The notes under the pieces are model-generated. The model made no database searches. It saw nothing but the letters and a program-made list of their open reading frames with translations, and had not been told where the DNA came from. A stretch of 5,531 nt of DNA. Origin: Muribaculaceae bacterium. Its GTDB lineage: Bacteria; Bacteroidota; Bacteroidia; Bacteroidales; Muribaculaceae. Where the stretch lies: positions 1 to 5,531 of the forward strand of contig VSPO01000156.1 of assembly GCA_009775375.1 (NCBI GenBank), read 5' to 3'. Shown here in pieces: positions 1 through 5,531 of the stretch. Made by a program: the position numbers and the translations under genes. Each line of letters starts with the position of its first letter. Positions within the stretch are counted from its first letter, which is position 1.

Positions 1-91
1 TTAGGGATGAAGAGTACTTCAAATTACGATTGTTCTCACTTCACGACTGCCGTATCACGCGAAATGTCGGATGAACCAAATAAAATACGGT

Positions 92-125
92 CTGCCTGCA
101 TGAGAATCGATTCTTGTGCGGGCAG
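92..125 (+). other. 17-bp hairpin upstream of the beta-galactosidase promoter
   Basis: Two 17-nt arms (92-108 and 109-125) meet at the centre GAATCGATTC with no spacer. Fourteen pairs are Watson-Crick. The other three (97/120, 101/116, 102/115) are G-U wobbles when read as plus-strand RNA but C-A mismatches on the minus strand, which suggests the structure works in a plus-strand transcript. No U-tract follows (the next bases are TTGTCATATT), so it is not a textbook intrinsic terminator. It may be the 3' end structure of a gene lying to the left, or a protein-binding palindrome, since it ends 14 bp before the -33 box of the promoter. Confidence 0.5.
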
Positions 126-139
126 TTGTCATATTGGAT

Positions 140-171
140 ATTGCGGGAATCGGATATTTTGTATATCTTTG
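140..171 (+). promoter_or_regulatory. Bacteroidota-type promoter for the beta-galactosidase gene
   Basis: A perfect TAnnTTTG -7 box (TATCTTTG, 164-171) lies 20 bp downstream of an ATTG -33 box (140-143). The Bacteroides primary sigma factor is known to use TTTG and TAnnTTTG with about this spacing. Transcription would start near 177-180 and give a leader of roughly 20-30 nt before the ATG at 200 or 209. This placement excludes the upstream in-frame GTG at 116 as a start codon, because it would not be in the transcript. The boxes are seen directly; activity and start point are inferred. Confidence 0.65.
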
Positions 172-199
172 GGCATTCGAACTTCTAACAATAAAGCAC

Positions 200-3100
200 A
201 TGAGAGATATGAAGATAAGATTGCTGGTGCTGACTTGCGCCTTTACATTAATGTCAATGGCTGCGGAAAATATTACCGCAGAGGAGAAGATCCCTTGCCA
301 TCTTGATGTGCAGTGTGTCGGGGTAAACAGGGAAAGGGCGCATTGCTCGTTCATGACCTATGATACGCGAGAGGGGGCTATGACGCGGAGATATGAGAAC
401 AGTCGATTCTATCTTCCTCTCAATGGAACATGGAAATTCCGTTACTTTGATTCCGACAAAGATATTCTCCCAGAGACGATTCTTCAGGAGCCGGATATGC
501 AATGGAATGATATAAAAGTGCCGGGCAACTGGGAGGTGCAGGGATTCGGCACCCCTATTTATACAAATCATGGCTATGAGTTCAAACCCAAGAACCCCGA
601 GCCTCCTCTTCTGCCTGATGAAAACCCTGTCGGAGTCTATAAGCGCACGTTCAGAATTCCGGAAGAATGGAAAGACCGCGACGTGGTCTTGCATATTGCG
701 GGTGCGAAGTCAGGGGTATACACATACATCAACGGGAAGGAAATCGGATACAGCGAGGACTCCAAGAACCCCGTGGAGTTCAAAATCAACGAATACCTCC
801 ATCCGGGAGAGAACACGCTCGTGATGAAGATTTATAGATGGAGCACCGGATCATATCTTGAATGCCAGGATTTTTTCAGAATCAGCGGAATCGAAAGGGA
901 TGTCTTTCTATATTCTCTGCCGAAGGCAGGCATCAGGGATTTCAGAATTGTCTCCACCCTTGATGACAGCTATGCCAACGGATTGTTTCAAATTAATTTC
1001 GACCTGTGGAATTCCTCCCCGTCAGCGAGGATGGTGGAGATAGGCTATCATCTTATGGATTCAGAGGGGAAGGTCGTGGCACATGGAAGGGATGCGGTTG
1101 CCGTCAACGGCTTTTCCCGGAGTGACAACGCCATGGGTTTCATGACTGATGTAAAAGATGTCAGAACCTGGACCAGCGAATCCCCATCCCTTTATACATT
1201 GTTGATAGAGGTCAAAGGGGATGACGGGAGGGTAGAATTCATTCCTCATAATGTCGGGTTCAGGCGATTTGAGATAAAAGAAATTGCCGAGAAATCGTCA
1301 GACGGAAATCCATATACCGTATTCCTCGTCAACGGAAAGCCAATAAAGTTGAAGGGAGTCAACATCCATGAGCATGACGAGAATACGGGGCATTACGTGA
1401 CGGAAGACGTCATGAGGCAGGATTTCGAAATGATGAAGCGCAACAACATAAATGCCGTCAGACTTTGCCATTATCCTCAGGATCGGCGGTTTTATGAACT
1501 TTGCGATGAGTATGGACTATATGTCTACGATGAGGCGAATATCGAGAGCCACGGAATGTACTACAACCTACGGAAAGGAGGAACGCTTGGGAACAATCCC
1601 GACTGGCTCATAAAGCATCTCGACCGCACCGTCAATATGTATGAAAGGAACAAGAACCATCCCTGCGTGGCGGTATGGTCGCTTGGCAATGAGGCTGGCA
1701 ATGGCTATAATTTCTATCAGACCTATCTATATATTAAGGAGAGGGAGCGAGGTGGGATGAATCGTCCCGTCTGCTACGAAAGGGCACAATGGGAATGGAA
1801 TTCCGACATGTATGTGCCTCAATATCCCGATGCTGCATGGCTTGAAAAAATCGGAAGGGAGGGAAGCGACCGCCCGGTGGCCCCTTCAGAGTATTCCCAC
1901 GCAATGGGCAATTCAAACGGCAATCTTGCCTTGCAATGGAAGCATATCAACAGCTATCCGAATCTGCAGGGCGGATTTATATGGGATTGGATTGACCAGG
2001 GCCTGGCGCTGACGGATGAAAACGGCAGAAAATATTGGGCTTATGGAGGCGACTTCGGAGTCAATGCCCCCAGCGACGGGAATTTCAATTGCAACGGTAT
2101 AGTCGCTCCCGACCGTACGCCCCATCCTGCGATGACGGAGGTGAAATACGCATATCAGGACGTAGGGTTTGCGCCAATTGATCTTGCGGAGGGCGTTGTC
2201 GGCGTAACGAACAGGTTTTATTTCACAAACCTTGACAAATATAGAATCGTTTACGAGGTGCAGGAGAATGGCAAGACTGTCAGGTCGGTGTCGGAAAGAT
2301 TTGAGGTCGCGCCCCAAGAAAGTCGGAATCTGAAAGTGGATGTCGGAGGACTGAAGCGTAAACCTGCGACAGAATATTTCCTGAATCTGAGAGTAGAGAC
2401 ATTGAAAGGGGAGAGGGCGTTGCCGGCCGGCCACGTCATAGCCTCCGAGCAGTTTCGCCTTCCGGTTGAGCCGTTGCCTGTCATAGGAAAAGTCTCGGGA
2501 TGCCATCTTGTCATCGAAGACACCGACGACGATTTAAAGGTTTCGTCAAAGAAGATGAGAATGGTGTTTGATAAGGCCACAGGGTGCATGAAATCGTATT
2601 CCGTTGATGGCAGAGAATATATGGCCGACGGCTTCGGGTTGCGTCCCAATTTTTGGCGTGGGCCTACAGATAATGACTATGGCAATGGTATGCCCATGCG
2701 CGATCAATCATGGAAGATGGCAGGAAAAAATCTTAAGCTGAAAGAGGGAATACGAGTAGAAAAGCTTGAAGATTGTGTCAAGGTCTGGGTGTCTTATGGG
2801 CTTTCCTATGATGGGAAGTATGATATGGCTTATTCTATATCCGATGATGGCAGGGTTCGTATAGGGGTGGAATATACGCCAGGCATCGGGCCGGATTCTT
2901 TGCGGGACGTGACGATTCCCCGACTTGGAGTAAGGATGCGTTTGCCCAAGAAGATGGATAGGGTAAAGTATTTCGGAAGAGGGCCGGGAGAAAATTACAC
3001 TGACCGCAATTACGGAAGCCATGTAGGTCTTTATGAGACTACAGCGGGCCGGATGTATACAGACAACTATGTCAGGCCGCAGGAAAACGGACATCGCACA

Positions 3101-3475
3101 GACACGCGATGGGTGGCATTGTCTGATTCCAAGGGTCGCGGATTGGAAGTCAGGGCAGATTCACTGATTGGATTCAACGCATTGCATAATTCTGTGGAGG
3201 ATTTTGATTCGGAAGAGGTAGTAGGGAGACCTTACCAATGGAACAATTTCACTCCTGAGCAAATTGCGAATCACGACGAGAGCAAGGCGAAGGACAGGCT
3301 TAGGCGTCAGACGCACATCAACGACATCACTCCACGCGACTTCGTGGAACTATGTCTCGACATGAGGCAGCAGGGCGTGGCAGGCTACGACAGCTGGGGC
3401 GACCGCCCTCTTCCGGAGCACACGATTCCGGCCAACCGCAGCCACTCATGGGGATTCACTTTGATTCCCCATTGA
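200..3475 (+). CDS. Secreted GH2 family beta-galactosidase (LacZ type)
   Basis: This glycoside hydrolase family 2 enzyme should release terminal beta-linked galactose, by a retaining mechanism, from oligosaccharides in the periplasm. The product is 1091 aa from ATG 200 (1088 aa from ATG 209, an equally good start). Residues 1-22 form a signal peptide (basic start, hydrophobic core, SMAA end). Domains follow the E. coli LacZ order: sugar-binding sandwich about 68-242, Ig-like about 243-350, TIM barrel about 353-656, Ig-like about 658-755, beta-galactosidase small chain about 772-1090. The acid/base is Glu498 (WSLGNEAG) and the nucleophile Glu564 (SEYSHAMGNS). Equivalents of E. coli Asn102, Asp201, His357, His391, Glu416, His418, Trp568, Phe601, Asn604 and Trp999 are Asn123, Asp224, His390, His424, Glu449, His451, Trp595, Phe619, Asn632 and Trp1066. 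The Cys in the signal peptide (LVLTC) is a poor lipobox, so a soluble protein is more likely than a lipoprotein. No SusC/SusD or other polysaccharide-utilisation gene is in view, so the natural glycan is unknown. Confidence 0.96.
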   Translation: MRDMKIRLLVLTCAFTLMSMAAENITAEEKIPCHLDVQCVGVNRERAHCSFMTYDTREGAMTRRYENSRFYLPLNGTWKFRYFDSDKDILPETILQEPDMQWNDIKVPGNWEVQGFGTPIYTNHGYEFKPKNPEPPLLPDENPVGVYKRTFRIPEEWKDRDVVLHIAGAKSGVYTYINGKEIGYSEDSKNPVEFKINEYLHPGENTLVMKIYRWSTGSYLECQDFFRISGIERDVFLYSLPKAGIRDFRIVSTLDDSYANGLFQINFDLWNSSPSARMVEIGYHLMDSEGKVVAHGRDAVAVNGFSRSDNAMGFMTDVKDVRTWTSESPSLYTLLIEVKGDDGRVEFIPHNVGFRRFEIKEIAEKSSDGNPYTVFLVNGKPIKLKGVNIHEHDENTGHYVTEDVMRQDFEMMKRNNINAVRLCHYPQDRRFYELCDEYGLYVYDEANIESHGMYYNLRKGGTLGNNPDWLIKHLDRTVNMYERNKNHPCVAVWSLGNEAGNGYNFYQTYLYIKERERGGMNRPVCYERAQWEWNSDMYVPQYPDAAWLEKIGREGSDRPVAPSEYSHAMGNSNGNLALQWKHINSYPNLQGGFIWDWIDQGLALTDENGRKYWAYGGDFGVNAPSDGNFNCNGIVAPDRTPHPAMTEVKYAYQDVGFAPIDLAEGVVGVTNRFYFTNLDKYRIVYEVQENGKTVRSVSERFEVAPQESRNLKVDVGGLKRKPATEYFLNLRVETLKGERALPAGHVIASEQFRLPVEPLPVIGKVSGCHLVIEDTDDDLKVSSKKMRMVFDKATGCMKSYSVDGREYMADGFGLRPNFWRGPTDNDYGNGMPMRDQSWKMAGKNLKLKEGIRVEKLEDCVKVWVSYGLSYDGKYDMAYSISDDGRVRIGVEYTPGIGPDSLRDVTIPRLGVRMRLPKKMDRVKYFGRGPGENYTDRNYGSHVGLYETTAGRMYTDNYVRPQENGHRTDTRWVALSDSKGRGLEVRADSLIGFNALHNSVEDFDSEEVVGRPYQWNNFTPEQIANHDESKAKDRLRRQTHINDITPRDFVELCLDMRQQGVAGYDSWGDRPLPEHTIPANRSHSWGFTLIPH

Positions 3476-3589
3476 GTCGGCGAATTCAGTTAAGGAAGCT
3501 CTTATGGTGTTTTCAAGACGTCGCAGAGCTTCCTCTGCGGAAATGGTCACGGGCATACCGTTGCCGTCTGCCACCACTGCGTTGAACAT
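3446..3589 (-). CDS. Candidate 47-aa small protein of unknown function, antisense to the end of the beta-galactosidase gene
   Basis: Reading the minus strand from ATG (3589-3587) to TGA (3448-3446) gives 47 residues starting MFNAVVADGNG, with a likely amphipathic helix TISAEEALRRLENTIRASL and a polar tail. I do not recognise it. For: balanced amino-acid composition, G/C-rich third codon positions in the first half, and base composition that drops to AT-rich just beyond its start, as at a gene/promoter boundary. It would then be divergent from hcp, with 94 bp between starts. Against: it is short, it overlaps the 3' end of the beta-galactosidase gene by 30 bp, an in-frame TAA lies directly before the ATG, and no clear promoter is visible. 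The best -7-like match on its strand is TACATTTA (3641-3634), without a -33 box. It could be a chance ORF or a remnant of a longer gene. Confidence 0.35.
   Translation of the reverse strand: MFNAVVADGNGMPVTISAEEALRRLENTIRASLTEFADSMGNQSESP
3493..3539 (+). other. Two overlapping, mutually exclusive hairpins downstream of the beta-galactosidase stop
   Basis: AGGAAGCTCT (3493-3502) is perfectly complementary to AGAGCTTCCT (3525-3534), with a 22-nt loop. CGCAGAG (3522-3528) is perfectly complementary to CTCTGCG (3533-3539), with a CTTC tetraloop. The two share 3525-3534, so only one can form at a time. Neither is followed by a U-run, so neither is a standard intrinsic terminator. They may form the 3' end of the beta-galactosidase mRNA. 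They also lie wholly inside the candidate minus-strand ORF, so they could be accidental to coding sequence. Confidence 0.35.
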
Positions 3590-3635
3590 TTATATGGCTG
3601 ACTCCGTTTTTATTAGACATACATAGGGTGTGGTA

Positions 3636-3649
3636 AATGTAAACACATT
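3636..3649. promoter_or_regulatory. 14-bp inverted repeat, candidate operator of hcp
   Basis: AATGT-AAAC-ACATT is a perfect 5-bp inverted repeat with a 4-bp spacer, the same overall geometry (5-4-5) as the sites of CRP/FNR-family dimers. It lies 35 bp before the hcp start and about midway between hcp and the divergent small ORF. Hcp genes in many anaerobes are controlled by the CRP/FNR-family regulator HcpR, including in Porphyromonas gingivalis. The half-site does not match the FNR half-site TTGAT, and I cannot confirm an HcpR motif. A 10-bp match in AT-rich DNA may also be chance. Confidence 0.3.
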
Positions 3650-3650
3650 C

Positions 3651-3658
3651 TAATTTTT
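3651..3658 (+). promoter_or_regulatory. Weak -7 box candidate for hcp
   Basis: TAATTTTT matches the Bacteroidota -7 consensus TAnnTTTG at all but the last base. It ends 26 nt before the hcp ATG, close to the 29 nt seen for the better beta-galactosidase promoter. No clear TTG-type -33 box lies 19-21 bp upstream; the sequence there is GGGTGTGG. That would fit a promoter needing an activator, but the box is weak enough to be coincidental. Confidence 0.3.
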
Positions 3659-3683
3659 TGAATCTTTTAATCTTATTTTGTCT

Positions 3684-5354
3684 ATGAAAATGTTCTGTTA
3701 TCAATGCCAGGAGACGGCCGGCGGAAAGGGATGCACCCTTCAGGGCGTATGCGGCAAGAAACCGGAGACCTCGGCGAGAATGGATCAGCTGCTCTACATC
3801 GTGCGCGGCATTGCTATTGTCAACAGATTCCTTCGGGAAAAGGGTAGTGGCGACAAGGCGGCGTCGCATTTCGTCATCGATTCTCTCTTCACGACCATCA
3901 CAAATGCCAATTTCGACAATCCTATGCTTGACGGCTTCATTAAAAAAGGCTTACAATTGAAGAATGAGCTTATCGGAACCGTAAAAAAGCGTGGGATGGA
4001 GCCTCCTTTCATGCCGGAAGTGTCTTATCATATCTCGGAAGAGGATTATGGAAGACTTGAGGTGGTGGAATCCGGTGGTGAGCTCGACGAAGAAATTTTC
4101 AGTGTCCTTCATGACAAGAATCCGGATATACGCGGGTTAAAGCAGCTTGCCATGTACGGTTGCAAGGGGATGGCGGCTTATGCCCGGCATGCCTTGAACT
4201 TAGGATTCGAGGATGAGGATATTTATGTCGTCATAGAGAATGCGCTTGCGGAGATTAGCCGTCCCGACATATCGGCCGATGAGTTGCTGTCGCTCGTGCT
4301 TGCGGTTGGCGATGGGGGAGTGAAGGCCATGGCTCTACTCGACAAGGCCAACACTTCCTCTTACGGCAATCCGGAAATAACAAAAGTGAATATCGGAGTC
4401 AGGAAACGCCCAGGCATTCTTATAAGCGGGCATGATTTGAAAGACCTTGAGGAGTTGTTCGTGCAGTCGGAGGGGAAGGGTGTGGACATCTACACGCATT
4501 CCGAGATGCTTCCGGCTCAAAGTTATCCTTTCTTCAAGAAATTTGAGCATTTCGCGGGAAATTATGGCAATGCATGGTGGAAGCAGATTGATGAGTTTGA
4601 GACATTCAACGGAATGTTTCTGTTCACGTCAAACTGTATCGTGCCGCCACGTCCTAAAACGACTTACACCGACCGAGTCTATACCACGGGAGTGGTAGGA
4701 ATGCCCGACACACATCATATCCCCGAAGGTCCCGACGGGAAGAAAGATTTTTCAGAGATTATCGCAAGAGCTCAGACGTGTGAGCCCCCGACGGAGATAG
4801 AACATGGGGAGATCGTTGCCGGATTCGCCCACAATCAGGTGTTGGCTTTGGCTCCGAAAGTCATAGAGCTGATCAAGGCTGGCAAGATCCGGAAGTTTGT
4901 GGTCATGGCCGGTTGCGACGGTCGATTCCCATCCCGAAAATACTATACGGATTTTGCGGAACGTCTTCCGAAGGATTGCGTGATCCTTACGGCGGGATGC
5001 GCAAAATATCGCTACAACAAGCTTCCTTTGGGAGATATCGACGGAGTGCCGCGTGTGCTGGATGCAGGGCAATGCAACGATTCCTACTCGCTTGTGGTGA
5101 TCGCTTTGGCGCTGAGAGATGCGTTTGGATTGAAGAGCGTCAACGACCTGCCGATTGTCTACAATATAGCGTGGTATGAGCAAAAAGCAGTTATAGTCCT
5201 GCTTGCTCTCCTCAGCCTTGGAGTGAAGAATATCCATACCGGGCCGACACTTCCCGCTTTCTTCACGCCTGATATTCTCGGCGTTCTAAAGGATAAATTC
5301 GGCATAGGCACTATTTCGACAGTAGATGAGGATTTGGCCAACTTGATCGGCTGA
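3684..5354 (+). CDS. hcp: Hybrid cluster protein (Hcp, hydroxylamine reductase), class I
   Basis: Hcp is a cytoplasmic Fe-S enzyme named for reducing hydroxylamine to ammonia; in E. coli it acts physiologically as a nitric oxide reductase. The 556-aa product is close to the 553 aa of Desulfovibrio vulgaris Hcp. The cubane cluster is bound by Cys5, Cys8, Cys17 and Cys23, the C-x2-C-x8-C-x5-C spacing of class I enzymes from strict anaerobes; class II E. coli Hcp spaces these differently. All hybrid-cluster ligands are present: His250 (SGHDLKD), Glu274 (THSEMLP), Cys318 (SNC), Cys411 (MAGCDG, the persulfide position), Cys439 (TAGCAKYRYN), Cys464 (GQCNDSYS) and Glu499 (AWYEQ). They run a constant 5-6 residues ahead of the D. 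vulgaris numbers. ATG 3684 is chosen because it gives MKMFCYQCQE, the family's usual start; ATG 3690 also works and TTG 3678 is unlikely. No hcr reductase gene is adjacent, as expected for class I. It sits 208 bp after the beta-galactosidase gene and ends in its own terminator, so it is probably monocistronic. Confidence 0.98.
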   Translation: MKMFCYQCQETAGGKGCTLQGVCGKKPETSARMDQLLYIVRGIAIVNRFLREKGSGDKAASHFVIDSLFTTITNANFDNPMLDGFIKKGLQLKNELIGTVKKRGMEPPFMPEVSYHISEEDYGRLEVVESGGELDEEIFSVLHDKNPDIRGLKQLAMYGCKGMAAYARHALNLGFEDEDIYVVIENALAEISRPDISADELLSLVLAVGDGGVKAMALLDKANTSSYGNPEITKVNIGVRKRPGILISGHDLKDLEELFVQSEGKGVDIYTHSEMLPAQSYPFFKKFEHFAGNYGNAWWKQIDEFETFNGMFLFTSNCIVPPRPKTTYTDRVYTTGVVGMPDTHHIPEGPDGKKDFSEIIARAQTCEPPTEIEHGEIVAGFAHNQVLALAPKVIELIKAGKIRKFVVMAGCDGRFPSRKYYTDFAERLPKDCVILTAGCAKYRYNKLPLGDIDGVPRVLDAGQCNDSYSLVVIALALRDAFGLKSVNDLPIVYNIAWYEQKAVIVLLALLSLGVKNIHTGPTLPAFFTPDILGVLKDKFGIGTISTVDEDLANLIG

Positions 5355-5370
5355 ACAAGCAAATGAATAA

Positions 5371-5415
5371 AAAAAAGCGGGATGGCATCGGCTGGCGATG
5401 CTATCCCGCTTTTTT
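5371..5415 (+). terminator. Intrinsic terminator of hcp
   Basis: A 20-bp stem (5371-5390 with 5396-5415) closes on the loop GCTGG. The core GCGGGATGGCATCG pairs with CGATGCTATCCCGC through one G-T position (5384/5402), a wobble in plus-strand RNA. The stem is flanked by six A on the left and six T on the right. It starts 16 bp after the hcp stop codon. The A-run on the left, with two more A just outside it, means it could also stop transcription arriving on the minus strand, though the wobble pair favours the plus strand. Confidence 0.92.
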
Positions 5416-5437
5416 GATTATGTCGGAATTAGATTGT

Positions 5438-5480
5438 GTTTAGATTCAAACACACTCTTAGAGTATGTTTGAATTTAAAC
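5438..5480. repeat. Long palindrome with 21-nt arms and a 1-nt centre
   Basis: Left arm 5438-5458 and right arm 5460-5480 match as an inverted repeat at 19 of 21 positions, around a single T at 5459. The centre reads CACTCTTAGAGTATG. The two imperfect pairs are 5443/5475 (G-U in plus RNA) and 5453/5465 (C-A in plus RNA, G-U in minus RNA), so neither strand is clearly favoured. The outer part is AT-rich and no T-run follows, unlike the terminator 22 bp upstream. It may be an operator over a promoter (see the -7 box at 5464-5471), a dispersed extragenic palindrome, or the end of a small mobile element. One copy in the window cannot decide. Confidence 0.7.
5464..5471 (+). promoter_or_regulatory. 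Perfect TAnnTTTG -7 box inside the palindrome
   Basis: TATGTTTG matches the Bacteroidota -7 consensus exactly. A partial -33 match (TTTAG, 5439-5443) lies 20 bp upstream in the left arm. The box ends 22 nt before an ATG at 5494, similar in geometry to the beta-galactosidase promoter. If real, it drives a gene starting at the right edge of the window, and the palindrome covers the whole promoter. Confidence 0.35.
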
Positions 5481-5493
5481 CAAATTAAACATT

Positions 5494-5531
5494 ATGAGGC
5501 ATAACAAACCCTCAATCAGAGTGTTTGTAGA
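5494..5531 (+). CDS. Possible start of a further gene, cut by the window edge
   Basis: From ATG 5494 the frame stays open to the last base and reads MRHNKPSIRVFV, 12 complete codons. The support is positional: it follows the hcp terminator and a perfect -7 box by 22 nt, with an A-rich leader (CCAAATTAAACATT) typical of Bacteroidota starts. Twelve codons are too few to identify a family or to exclude chance. No Shine-Dalgarno sequence is present, which is normal in this phylum. Confidence 0.3.
   Translation, partial: MRHNKPSIRVFV
5504..5528. repeat. Small imperfect inverted repeat at the right edge
   Basis: ACAAACCCTC (5504-5513) and GAGTGTTTGT (5519-5528) pair at 9 of 10 positions around the loop AATCA; position 5510/5522 is a C-T mismatch. 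The right arm lies within AGAGTGTTTG (5518-5527), which resembles AGAGTATGTTTG in the large palindrome just upstream, with two bases missing. It could be a degenerate further copy of the same repeat unit, or part of the coding start described at 5494. Confidence 0.3.

Noticed and set aside
116..199. GTG start extending the beta-galactosidase by 28 residues
   Set aside because: The extension contains the -7/-33 promoter and would bury the signal peptide behind a second hydrophobic stretch.
200..250. Lipoprotein signal peptide using the Cys in LVLTC
   Set aside because: Thr at -1 and the very short hydrophobic stretch before the Cys do not fit a lipobox. A signal peptidase I site after SMA or SMAA fits better.
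7..306. Plus-strand 99-codon ORF across the left edge
   Set aside because: It runs through the hairpin, the promoter and the start of the beta-galactosidase in another frame, has Cys-rich, unstructured-looking content, and resembles no family I know.
1913..2506. 197-codon minus-strand ORF, the longest antisense frame
   Set aside because: It lies wholly inside the beta-galactosidase gene, whose conserved motifs fix the coding strand. Long antisense shadows are common in genes of this composition.
200..5354. Beta-galactosidase and hcp as one operon or a joint system
   Set aside because: A 208-bp gap, separate promoter signals, different cell compartments and no known functional link make adjacency the simplest reading.
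1..5531. CRISPR array, transposase, tRNA, phage or defence genes
   Set aside because: I found no regularly spaced direct repeats, no cloverleaf-like segment and no recognisable protein motif of these classes on either strand.

Overview
The window reads as an ordinary chromosomal stretch from a gut-type member of the Bacteroidales (Bacteroidota); a Muribaculaceae- or Bacteroides-like host is my best guess. Three things point there. The only strong promoter match has the Bacteroidota sigma-factor form (a -33 TTG-type box, 20 bp, then TAnnTTTG). The start codons have A/T-rich leaders without a Shine-Dalgarno sequence. The two proteins, an exported LacZ-type glycoside hydrolase family 2 (GH2) beta-galactosidase and a class I hybrid cluster protein, are typical of saccharolytic strict anaerobes.

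Layout, left to right. Positions 1-199 hold no convincing gene. They contain a 17-bp hairpin (92-125) that pairs best in plus-strand RNA and a good promoter (140-171). Positions 200-3475 (+) encode a complete secreted GH2 beta-galactosidase with all catalytic and metal-site residues visible. The 208 bp between the two large genes is in two parts. The left part (about 3476-3589) is GC-richer and holds a 47-codon minus-strand ORF that I cannot assign, as well as two mutually exclusive hairpins. The right part (3590-3683) is AT-rich and holds a 14-bp inverted repeat and a weak -7 box in front of hcp. Positions 3684-5354 (+) encode an intact Hcp with every iron-sulfur and hybrid-cluster ligand. 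A strong intrinsic terminator follows at 5371-5415. The last 115 bp hold a 21-bp-arm palindrome (5438-5480) with a perfect TAnnTTTG box in its right arm, and an ATG at 5494 that stays open to the window edge and may start another gene.

The two main genes do not look like one pathway. The beta-galactosidase trims galactose from glycans in the periplasm. Hcp is a cytoplasmic Fe-S enzyme of nitric oxide/hydroxylamine defence. Each appears to have its own promoter, so I read them as separate transcription units in the same direction. I see no CRISPR array, transposase, phage gene, tRNA, rRNA or defence system. The items most worth a second look are the non-coding palindromes and the small antisense ORF, not a new multi-gene system.
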